In this document: positions 1-4,804 of the stretch, piece after piece
Numbering within the stretch: position 1 is the first letter of the stretch
Layout of the letters: the number at the start of each line of letters is the position of its first letter
NCBI GenBank assembly: GCA_937916565.1
Contig: CALFSR010000132.1
Location: forward strand, 1 to 11,189
DNA from: an uncultured Bacillota bacterium
GTDB lineage: Bacteria > Bacillota > Limnochordia > Limnochordales > ZCTH02-B6
Direction: 5' to 3'
Length of the DNA: 11,189 nucleotides
Made by a program: the position numbers and the translations under genes
Notes under the pieces: model-generated
The model's input: the letters and a program-made list of their open reading frames with translations, nothing else
Told to the model about the DNA's origin: nothing
The model's database searches: none

Positions 1-2
1 TC

Positions 3-116
3 CTCCTTTCGCCCGCGTGCGCGAGCTACGACATGTTTCCAAACTTCGAAGCGCGGGGGCGCCGGTTCGCGGAACTCGTGCGCGGCCTCGGCGCGGCCGG
101 GAAGGCGGCGCTGTAG
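3..116 (+). CDS. murD: UDP-N-acetylmuramoylalanine--D-glutamate ligase (MurD), C-terminal end, 5'-truncated by the window
   Basis: An open frame enters from the left edge and stops at TAG 114-116, giving 37 visible residues. It begins LLSPACASYDMFPNFEARG and continues RRFAELVRGLG before an Ala/Lys-rich end. The S-P-A-x-A-S-x-D-x-F-x-N-(F/Y)-E-x-R-G pattern is the conserved C-terminal signature of MurD, which adds D-glutamate to UDP-MurNAc-L-Ala in the cytoplasm during peptidoglycan synthesis. The ATP-binding and central domains lie outside the window. About 40 bases separate the stop from rph, so co-transcription is plausible. The signature is recognised from memory of the family. A related Mur ligase is the only realistic alternative, and MurC, MurE and MurF do not end this way. 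Confidence 0.82.
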   Translation, partial: LLSPACASYDMFPNFEARGRRFAELVRGLGAAGKAAL

Positions 117-140
117 CGGGCGTCGCGCTGGACGCAGGAC

Positions 141-149
141 AGGGAGGGA
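141..149 (+). promoter_or_regulatory. Shine-Dalgarno sequence that decides the rph start
   Basis: The purine run AGGGAGGGA contains the core GGAGG at 143-147. It is only 2 bases from the upstream GTG at 150 but 8 bases from the in-frame TTG at 156, which favours the TTG as the real start. Confidence 0.6.
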
Positions 150-155
150 GTGCGG

Positions 156-911
156 TTGCTGCGGCAGGATGGGCGCGGGCCCGAGCAGCTTCGGCCGGTG
201 ACGATCCGGCGCGGCTATACGAAGTACGCCGAAGGTGCGGTCCTGATTGAGATGGGGGACACCCGGGTGTTGTGCACCGCGTCGGTGGAGGAGCGGGTGC
301 CCCTGTGGCGGCGGGGCAGCGGCGCCGGATGGGTGACGGCGGAGTACGGCATGTTGCCCCGCTCGACCCGGGACCGTTCGCCCCGGGAAGCGGCGTCCGG
401 CCGCCAGGGAGGGCGCACCATGGAGATACAGCGCCTTATCGGCCGCGCCTTGCGATCCGTGGTCGATCTTGGACGGTTGGGTGAGCGTACCATCACGCTT
501 GACTGCGACGTGCTGCAAGCCGACGGGGGCACGCGCACGGCGGCCATCACCGGGGCGTACGTGGCCCTCGTGGACAGCCTGGCCAACGTTTTCGCCCACG
601 AACCCCACGCCATGCTGCCCGTGCGGGATTTCGTGGCCGCGGTCAGCGTCGGCGTGGTGGACGGGCAGTGCCTCTTGGATCTTGCCTACGACGAGGATGT
701 ACGGGCCGAAGTGGACATGAACGTCGTCATGACGGGCGACGGGCGTTTCGTGGAGGTGCAGGGGACCGCGGAAGGGGAGCCGTTCCCGCAGGCTACCCTG
801 TCGCAGCTTCTGGATATGGCCGCAGCCGGCGTGGAGCAGCTCATCCGCGCCCAGCGGGAGGCGCTCGGCGACTCTCTTGTGGCCCGCATCGGGGGGAAGC
901 GCCGTGCGTAA
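156..911 (+). CDS. rph: Ribonuclease PH
   Basis: Phosphorolytic 3'-5' exoribonuclease that trims tRNA precursors at the 3' end, releasing nucleoside diphosphates; cytoplasmic, usually a hexamer. The 251-residue product covers the whole family, starting with the typical R-x-DGR...QLRP motif (residues 3-14). GWVTAEYGMLPRST lies at 58-71, GGRTMEIQRLIGRALR at 85-100 (Arg87 is the expected phosphate-site arginine), and DCDVLQADGGTRTA at 116-129 (Thr126/Arg127, active site). EVDMNVVMTG and FVEVQGTAEG follow in the C-terminal half. The start is TTG at 156 on Shine-Dalgarno spacing and because the family begins M-R-x-DGR; GTG at 150 would add two residues. The stop overlaps rdgB by 8 bases, as in many Bacillota where the two are paired. 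Its substrates, tRNA genes, lie just downstream, though all six already encode CCA. Confidence 0.96.
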   Translation: MLRQDGRGPEQLRPVTIRRGYTKYAEGAVLIEMGDTRVLCTASVEERVPLWRRGSGAGWVTAEYGMLPRSTRDRSPREAASGRQGGRTMEIQRLIGRALRSVVDLGRLGERTITLDCDVLQADGGTRTAAITGAYVALVDSLANVFAHEPHAMLPVRDFVAAVSVGVVDGQCLLDLAYDEDVRAEVDMNVVMTGDGRFVEVQGTAEGEPFPQATLSQLLDMAAAGVEQLIRAQREALGDSLVARIGGKRRA

Positions 912-1524
912 GCTGGTGGTGGCGACGAGAAACGAAAAGAAGCGGCGTGAGCTCGCGGCCATCTTGGCCGGCTTGCCGGTGGAGGTTGTCCGTCTCGATG
1001 CGTACCCTGGCGCGCCGGATGTGGAGGAAACCGGCGCCACGTTCGCGGACAACGCTCGCCTGAAGGCGCTGTCAGCCGCGGGACACACCGGGGAGTGGGC
1101 GGTCGCGGACGATTCGGGTCTTGAGGTGGACGCCCTCGGGGGGCGCCCGGGAGTTTACTCGGCCCGCTTTTCGGGTCCGGGAGCTACCGACGCCGCCAAC
1201 AACGCGCTCCTGCTCAGCCTGCTAAAGGACGTGCCTCCTGATCAGCGAACGGCTCGTTTTCGCTGTGCCATTGCCCTCGCCAGCCCCGAGGGGGAGACGT
1301 GGGTAGACGAGGGAACGTGCGAGGGCGTGATAGCCGGCGCACCCCGCGGGGAGGGCGGTTTCGGGTATGACCCGTTGTTCATCGTGCCCGAACTGGGGAT
1401 GACCTTCGCCGAATTGCCGGCCGAAGTCAAAAACCGCATTAGCCATCGGGCGCGGGCTCTGGCGTTGACCCGGGAGCGGCTCGTGCGCCTGTGGCGATTG
1501 CCTGCCGCTGACAGTGTGCTATAA
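904..1524 (+). CDS. rdgB: dITP/XTP pyrophosphatase, non-canonical purine NTP hydrolase (RdgB/Ham1 family)
   Basis: Hydrolyses ITP, dITP and XTP to the monophosphate plus pyrophosphate, keeping deaminated purines out of DNA and RNA. The 206-residue length is typical. Visible family motifs are the N-terminal T-x-N-x-x-K (VATRNEKKRREL, residues 6-17), VEETGATFADNARLKA (40-55), the metal/substrate loop ADDSGLEVDAL (68-78), GRPGVYSARF (80-89), EGGFGYDPLF (150-159) and the SHR motif (180-182). GTG at 904 was chosen because it puts the T-x-N-x-x-K strand at the N-terminus, as in the family; it overlaps the rph stop (909-911) and has a G-rich ribosome site about 891-898. An upstream in-frame start at 877 would add nine residues unlike the family. 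The stop codon TAA at 1522-1524 lies inside the -10 hexamer of the tRNA-Pro promoter. Confidence 0.95.
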   Translation: MRKLVVATRNEKKRRELAAILAGLPVEVVRLDAYPGAPDVEETGATFADNARLKALSAAGHTGEWAVADDSGLEVDALGGRPGVYSARFSGPGATDAANNALLLSLLKDVPPDQRTARFRCAIALASPEGETWVDEGTCEGVIAGAPRGEGGFGYDPLFIVPELGMTFAELPAEVKNRISHRARALALTRERLVRLWRLPAADSVL

Positions 1525-1525
1525 T
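1498..1525 (+). promoter_or_regulatory. Sigma-A-type promoter of tRNA-Pro, inside the 3' end of rdgB
   Basis: A -35-like TTGCCT (1498-1503), 16-base spacer, and perfect -10 TATAAT (1520-1525) preceded by TG one base upstream (extended -10). Predicted start is about 1532, only 4-5 bases before the mature tRNA. The -10 overlaps the rdgB stop codon. Confidence 0.75.
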
Positions 1526-1536
1526 GGGTATCGCGT

Positions 1537-1614
1537 CGGGGAGTGGCGCAGCTTGGTCAGCGCGCGTGCCTTGGGAGCACGAGGTCGGCGGTTCAAATCC
1601 GCTCTCCCCGACCA
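1537..1614 (+). tRNA. tRNA-Pro(TGG)
   Basis: A full cloverleaf can be read. The acceptor CGGGGAG (1537-1543) pairs with CTCCCCG (1604-1610). The D-stem is GCGC/GCGC with a loop containing GG. The anticodon stem CGTGC/GCACG encloses loop CTTGGGA, with anticodon TGG at 1572-1574. The T-stem GGCGG/CCGCT encloses TTCAAAT. Discriminator A and encoded CCA occupy 1611-1614. TGG is the proline anticodon and can read most CCN codons by wobble. Confidence 0.97.
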
Positions 1615-1619
1615 TAGTC

Positions 1620-1648
1620 TTGCTCGTGCCGCATGCGTGCGATATAAT
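1620..1648 (+). promoter_or_regulatory. Sigma-A-type promoter of the tRNA-Gly/Arg/His cluster
   Basis: TTGCTC (1620-1625), 17-base spacer, TATAAT (1643-1648). It lies between tRNA-Pro and tRNA-Gly, so Gly, Arg and His can be transcribed independently of Pro. Expected start is about 1655, 8 bases before tRNA-Gly. Confidence 0.75.
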
Positions 1649-1662
1649 GTTTTTGTTGTCGG

Positions 1663-1738
1663 GCGGGCGTAGCTCAGTTGCTAGAGCACCGGCCTTCCAA
1701 GCCGGGGGTCGCGGGTTGGAGTCCCGTCGCCCGCTCCA
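1663..1738 (+). tRNA. tRNA-Gly(TCC) with swapped elbow bases 19 and 56
   Basis: The acceptor GCGGGCG (1663-1669) pairs with CGCCCGC (1728-1734). The D-stem is GCTC/GAGC. The anticodon stem CCGGC/GCCGG encloses CTTCCAA, with anticodon TCC. The T-stem is GCGGG/CCCGT, the discriminator is T1735, and CCA is encoded at 1736-1738. Two positions break the consensus. The D-loop reads AGTTGCTA, with C where G19 is expected. The T-loop reads TTGGAGT, with G where C56 is expected. These two bases normally form the G19-C56 tertiary pair at the elbow, so the changes are complementary. All stems are intact, so it does not look like a decaying pseudogene. See the finding for what this could mean. Confidence 0.93.
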
Positions 1739-1743
1739 GACTA

Positions 1744-1820
1744 GCGCCCGTAGCTCAGTTGGATAGAGCAGCTGCCTTCTAAGCAGCGGGTCGCGGGTTC
1801 GAGTCCTGCCGGGCGCGCCA
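1744..1820 (+). tRNA. tRNA-Arg(TCT)
   Basis: The acceptor GCGCCCG (1744-1750) pairs with CGGGCGC (1810-1816). The anticodon stem GCTGC/GCAGC encloses CTTCTAA, with anticodon TCT (reads AGA/AGG). The T-loop is TTCGAGT, the discriminator G, and CCA is encoded (1818-1820). It lies 5 bases after tRNA-Gly, so it is certainly co-transcribed with it. Confidence 0.97.
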
Positions 1821-1831
1821 GCCCTGCGCAT

Positions 1832-1909
1832 GGTGGGTGTAGCTCAGCCGGTTAGAGCGCCAGGTTGTGGCCCTGGAGGTCGTGGGTTCGAGTCCCATCA
1901 CTCACCCCA
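1832..1909 (+). tRNA. tRNA-His(GTG), with encoded G-1
   Basis: The acceptor GTGGGTG (1833-1839) pairs with CACTCAC (1899-1905) with one G-U pair. G1832 can pair with discriminator C1906, the genome-encoded G-1:C73 identity pair recognised by bacterial HisRS. The anticodon stem CCAGG/CCTGG encloses TTGTGGC, with anticodon GTG. The T-loop is TTCGAGT and CCA is at 1907-1909. Last gene of the Gly-Arg-His unit. Confidence 0.97.
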
Positions 1910-1921
1910 CCACTGACGCCG

Positions 1922-1948
1922 GTCCCCGGGACAAGCGGTCCCGGGGAC
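1922..1948 (+). terminator. Probable transcription terminator after the tRNA-Pro/Gly/Arg/His block
   Basis: A perfect 11-bp hairpin, GTCCCCGGGAC and GTCCCGGGGAC around a 5-base loop, starts 13 bases after tRNA-His. The downstream tract is TCGTCGCGTC, not a run of T, so it may be a weak terminator or a processing or stability hairpin. About 130 bases between it and the DUF2953 start contain no further feature I can support. Confidence 0.55.
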
Positions 1949-2076
1949 TCGTCGCGTCAAGACCGTGCTTTTTAGCCTGCCTACCCTCGAAACATAGCCC
2001 TGAGTCCAGCATACGAAACGTTTCTACGGGCAAGCATGACCGGGAAGAGATCTGCCTGTGGGGCGGAGATGTGCCT

Positions 2077-2829
2077 GTGGCTTGGGATTGGACCTGGATG
2101 GCCCTCGCGGGCGCTTTTGTCGCCGGCCTCTCCGTGCTGTATTGGTGGCCCCTGGTCGTGCGCGTGGAGGCGGACGCGGCCCTCGGGCAAGCCGCGTTGC
2201 GCGTGGAGGTTCGTGGACTGCTCGGGCGGCTCAAGGCTTCCTTCGCGGTCGGCCGCGAGGAGCGGTTCGACGCTGAGCTGCGGCTGCTCCACGTCATCCC
2301 CGTACGCCTTGGATTCTCTCGCGCGGGGCTCCTGCGCCGGCTCGGCGCCCTCGCCGGCTTGGATAACGACTCCCCGGATCCCGCAATGCCTGCGGGGAAA
2401 CCGTCCGCAGGGGTAGGGCGGCTGCGGCGCCTGCCGCGGCTATTGCGCCCCGCTGCCGCGTACGTTTGCGGGCTGCCTACAGGCGGCGGTCCGGGGCGGC
2501 GGGTTCGCGTCGATGAGCTGTGGTGTGACGTTCGCCTCGGCCTGGGCGACGCCGCGGCAACCGCGGTGGGCTGCGGCGTCGCGTGGGCGCTCCTTGCTGC
2601 ATTCCTTGCCGCGGTCGCCACGCAGGTCCGGTTGCGCAGCGTGCCCCGGGTTCATGTTGCCCCCGTGTTTGGCCGGCGTGACGCCGCGGCCCGCGGGCGC
2701 GTCGCCCTGCGCGTCGCCCAGGGTTTCGCCGGTCTCGCGCTGGCTTCCCTCGCCTGGCGGCGGGTCGCGCGTTTGACGGCAGGCAGGGGCCGCGGTAAAA
2801 TAGTAAACGTGCCCGTGGCGCAACGGTAG
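2077..2829 (+). CDS. DUF2953 family membrane-associated protein; 3' end overlaps tRNA-Lys
   Basis: A 250-residue product of unknown function. An N-terminal hydrophobic segment (about residues 6-24, ending LYWWPLVVRV) looks like a membrane anchor. It is followed by a basic middle region, then the part resembling DUF2953: VDELWCDVRLGLGDAAATAVGCG, a second long hydrophobic stretch, and VHVAPVF near the end. In Bacillus the family member is YtfI, normally beside the germination-related ytfJ, which is absent here. GTG at 2077 was chosen because the ribosome site GGAG (2065-2068) is 8 bases upstream; GTG at 2071 is possible. An open frame extends further upstream, but through tRNA-His sequence, and is not believable as coding. 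The stop TAG (2827-2829) lies inside tRNA-Lys, and the last codons also contain that tRNA's promoter. No clear promoter for this gene was seen. Confidence 0.7.
   Translation: MAWDWTWMALAGAFVAGLSVLYWWPLVVRVEADAALGQAALRVEVRGLLGRLKASFAVGREERFDAELRLLHVIPVRLGFSRAGLLRRLGALAGLDNDSPDPAMPAGKPSAGVGRLRRLPRLLRPAAAYVCGLPTGGGPGRRVRVDELWCDVRLGLGDAAATAVGCGVAWALLAAFLAAVATQVRLRSVPRVHVAPVFGRRDAAARGRVALRVAQGFAGLALASLAWRRVARLTAGRGRGKIVNVPVAQR
2773..2801 (+). promoter_or_regulatory. Sigma-A-type promoter of tRNA-Lys, inside the DUF2953 coding region
   Basis: TTGACG (2773-2778), 17-base spacer, TAAAAT (2796-2801), one mismatch from consensus in each box. Only 7 bases separate the -10 from the mature tRNA 5' end, so the predicted start (2807-2809) practically coincides with tRNA position 1. 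Confidence 0.8.
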
Positions 2830-2883
2830 CGCAAGGGACTTTTAATCCCTGGGTTGTGGGTTCGAATCCCACCGGGCACACCA
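2809..2883 (+). tRNA. tRNA-Lys(TTT)
   Basis: The acceptor GTGCCCG (2809-2815) pairs with CGGGCAC (2873-2879). The D-stem GCGC/GCGC has a short AACGGTA loop. The anticodon stem AGGGA/TCCCT encloses CTTTTAA, with anticodon TTT. The T-loop is TTCGAAT. Discriminator A2880, as expected for lysine, is followed by encoded CCA. The first 21 bases overlap the end of the DUF2953 frame. Confidence 0.96.
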
Positions 2884-2886
2884 TGC

Positions 2887-2919
2887 GGCAGCCCCGCGGC
2901 CGAGCGGGGCTGCCCCTTT
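2887..2919 (+). terminator. Terminator hairpin after tRNA-Lys
   Basis: A perfect 11-bp stem, GGCAGCCCCGC (2887-2897) and GCGGGGCTGCC (2904-2914), with a 6-base loop, starts 3 bases after the tRNA CCA. The tail CCTTTG is short in T, so termination may be partly stem-driven. Confidence 0.65.
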
Positions 2920-2940
2920 GCGCGGGCAGCGCCGGCGGCG

Positions 2941-2969
2941 TTGATCGCCTTGCCCCGGCAGGCTATACT
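2941..2969 (+). promoter_or_regulatory. Sigma-A-type promoter of tRNA-Leu
   Basis: TTGATC (2941-2946), 17-base spacer, TATACT (2964-2969). Predicted start about 2976 leaves roughly a 5-base leader. Confidence 0.75.
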
Positions 2970-2980
2970 GGAACCACCGG

Positions 2981-3065
2981 GCGAGAGTGGCGGAATCGGC
3001 AGACGCGCCAGACTTAGGATCTGGTGCCCCGCGGCGTGGGGGTTCGAGTCCCCCCTCTCGCACCA
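2981..3065 (+). tRNA. tRNA-Leu(TAG)
   Basis: An 85-base class II tRNA. The acceptor GCGAGAG (2981-2987) pairs with CTCTCGC (3055-3061). The D-arm contains AATCGGCAGA. The anticodon stem CCAGA/TCTGG encloses CTTAGGA, with anticodon TAG (reads CTN leucine codons). The extra arm is TGCCCCGCGGCGTG. The T-arm is GGGGG-TTCGAGT-CCCCC. Discriminator A and CCA are encoded. Confidence 0.97.
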
Positions 3066-3072
3066 AAAGCGC

Positions 3073-3112
3073 AGGCGGCGGTCGTGCGCCCACGATCTCC
3101 GCCTTTTCGTTT
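3073..3112 (+). terminator. Rho-independent terminator after tRNA-Leu
   Basis: The outer stem AGGCGG (3073-3078) with CCGCCT (3099-3104) encloses a 3-base internal loop and an inner stem TCGTG/CACGA with a 4-base loop. The T-rich tail TTTCGTTTG follows. It ends one base before the -35 box of tig, cleanly separating tRNA from tig transcription. Confidence 0.75.
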
Positions 3113-3113
3113 G

Positions 3114-3142
3114 TTGACAGCGGGATCCGCCTAGGGGATAAT
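3114..3142 (+). promoter_or_regulatory. Sigma-A-type promoter of tig (and probably clpP-clpX)
   Basis: Perfect -35 TTGACA (3114-3119), 17-base spacer, GATAAT (3137-3142, one mismatch). Expected start about 3149 gives a leader of roughly 90 bases before the tig ATG, in which I see no CIRCE or CtsR-type operator. Confidence 0.8.
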
Positions 3143-3238
3143 TTCAGGAGCGGGAGCACCAGGTTTCGCCACCTTTGGGAGCTGCCCACCGCTGGGACAC
3201 AATACGTGCCGTGATGTGAGTGCCAGGGAGGACGTCGA

Positions 3239-4678
3239 ATGAACACCCGTGTAGAGCGGTTGCCGGGCCACCCAGCCCGGGTTTTGCTTGAGGTGGAGGT
3301 GGAGCCCGAGCGGGTGGAGCGCACCGTCGACAGCGTGTACCGCCGCTTGGCCCGCCAGGTGCGCATTCCCGGGTTTCGCCCGGGCAAGGCGCCGCGCCCG
3401 ATCATCGAGATGCATCTGGGCAAGGACGCCCTCTATGGGGAAGCTGTCGATGAGCTTGTGCCGCAGGCATACCGGGAGGCGGTCCGGCAGGCTAACCTCG
3501 AACCGGTATCCCAGGCCAAGATCGACATCATCGATTACGGCGCCGGCAAGCCGCTTAAGTTCACGGCCGAGGTCGACGTCAAGCCCGACGTTCAGCTTGG
3601 GGAGTACAAGGGGCTGGCGGTCGAAAAGCGCGTCCGCAAGGTGACGGAAAAGGACGTCGACGACGTCATGGACGCCCTCCGGGAGCAGTTCGCCGAGCTG
3701 GTGCAGGTGGACAAGGAACGGCTTGAGCCCGGTGACTTTGCCGTCGTCGACTTTGAGGGCCACATCGATGGCCAGCCGTTCCGCGGCGGCGCCGCGAAGG
3801 GCGAGACGATCGAGGTTGGCGGGGATGGCGTGTTGACCGCCTTCAGCGAGGCGCTGGTCGGCATGGCCCCCGGCGAAGAACGGGAATTCGACGTGACCTT
3901 TCCCGCGGAAGCCCGGGAGGATCTCGCCGGCAAGACGGCCCACTTCCGGGTGAAGCTGCACGAGATCAAGCAGCGCCGTGTCCCGGCGGCCGACGATGAG
4001 TTTGCCAAGGACGTCGGCGATTTTGAAACCATCGCCGAGCTGCGGGAATCCCGCCGGCAGCGGCTGGTGGAGGCGGCCGAGCGCGCCGCCGAGGCCGAGA
4101 TGCGGGACGCGCTGCTGGAGCAGGTCGTAAGCAACGCCCAGGTGGAGCTTCCGCAGGTGATGGTCGATCACGAGCTTGAACATTTGCGGGACGAATTCGT
4201 CTTTAGCCTGTGGCAGCGCGGGCTGACGCTCGAACGGTACCTGGAGGTCAGCGAGCAGACGGAAGATCAGCTGCGGGACCGTCTGCGGCCCAGCGCCGAG
4301 CAGCGGGTCAAGGCGGAGCTGGTGCTGGAGGCGATTGCCAAGGCGGAGGGGCTCGAGCCGACCGAGGAGGAAGTGCAGCAGCGCCTGCAGGAGTGGTTCG
4401 CCTCCGTGCAGGATACCAAGGAACGGGAACGCCGCATGGCCGACGAGGACAACCGCCTGGCAGCAGCCAACAGCCTGCGGCGGGCCAAGGCGCTTGACTT
4501 TCTCGTGGAGCATGCCCAAGTGACGGTGGTCGAGGTCGACCCGCCGGCGCAGCAGCAGGCCGGCGAGGACGCCGCCGACGCTGCCCAAGGTGCTGAGGGG
4601 GCCGGCGACGGCGCAGCCGCCGGCGGCGGGCAGAGCGGCGGGCCGTCCGAGCAGGATCCGGCGGAGCGGCCGGAGTAA
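3239..4678 (+). CDS. tig: Trigger factor, ribosome-associated chaperone and peptidyl-prolyl isomerase
   Basis: Binds at the ribosomal exit tunnel and shields nascent chains; its PPIase domain catalyses prolyl isomerisation. The 479-residue product has three regions in family order. The N-terminal ribosome-binding domain (1 to about 120) carries the signature GFRPGKAPR at 45-53 for docking on ribosomal protein L23. The FKBP-type PPIase domain spans about 163-245 (PGDFAVVDFEG...). The helical C-terminal substrate-binding domain spans about 246-434. A further 45-residue Ala/Gly/Gln/acid-rich tail makes it longer than the usual 425-450 residues. ATG at 3239 has an excellent ribosome site, AGGGAGG at 3225-3231, spaced by 7. 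No terminator is visible before clpP 126 bases on, so read-through into clpP-clpX is likely. Confidence 0.97.
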   Translation: MNTRVERLPGHPARVLLEVEVEPERVERTVDSVYRRLARQVRIPGFRPGKAPRPIIEMHLGKDALYGEAVDELVPQAYREAVRQANLEPVSQAKIDIIDYGAGKPLKFTAEVDVKPDVQLGEYKGLAVEKRVRKVTEKDVDDVMDALREQFAELVQVDKERLEPGDFAVVDFEGHIDGQPFRGGAAKGETIEVGGDGVLTAFSEALVGMAPGEEREFDVTFPAEAREDLAGKTAHFRVKLHEIKQRRVPAADDEFAKDVGDFETIAELRESRRQRLVEAAERAAEAEMRDALLEQVVSNAQVELPQVMVDHELEHLRDEFVFSLWQRGLTLERYLEVSEQTEDQLRDRLRPSAEQRVKAELVLEAIAKAEGLEPTEEEVQQRLQEWFASVQDTKERERRMADEDNRLAAANSLRRAKALDFLVEHAQVTVVEVDPPAQQQAGEDAADAAQGAEGAGDGAAAGGGQSGGPSEQDPAERPE

Positions 4679-4748
4679 GCCCAACGCAACGAAAATTTGC
4701 CAAGGAGCACGGTGGACGGGCGGGGAAGACTGCAAGAGGCAGCCGCCG

Positions 4749-4778
4749 TTCAGCGTGTCGCGGACCCCATCATATATT
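4749..4778 (+). promoter_or_regulatory. Possible internal promoter of clpP
   Basis: A good -10 TATATT (4773-4778) follows a poor -35 TTCAGC (4749-4754) after 18 bases. The -10 lies inside a small dyad, CCCCA (4765-4769) and TGGGG (4778-4782), that could bind a regulator or be chance. CATATATT also fits the loose CATANNNT pattern of mother-cell sigma factors, but a clpP gene need not have one. No CtsR operator is seen. Confidence 0.4.
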
Positions 4779-4804
4779 GGGGCCAGGGAAGGTGGAGGAC
4801 GTCC

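Noticed and set aside
1439..1831. Minus-strand frame with peptides such as GRTRTRDPLLRR and WSGRRDSNPRP
   Set aside because: This is the well-known false protein made by translating tRNA genes on the wrong strand; it coincides with tRNA-Pro, Gly and Arg. The frame at 2842-3423 over tRNA-Lys and Leu has the same origin.
1867..2076. N-terminal extension of the DUF2953 frame into tRNA-His
   Set aside because: The first codons are tRNA and hairpin sequence with no ribosome site; the GTG at 2077 has one and starts just before the membrane anchor.
1949..2076. Promoter for DUF2953
   Set aside because: CATACGAA near 2010 slightly resembles a sporulation-type -10, but it lacks the final T and a suitably spaced -35.
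3143..3238. Heat-shock operators (CIRCE for HrcA, direct repeats for CtsR) before tig, clpP, lonB or lonA
   Set aside because: I looked for TTAGCACTC/GAGTGCTAA and GGTCAAA-type repeats in all four upstream regions and found none.
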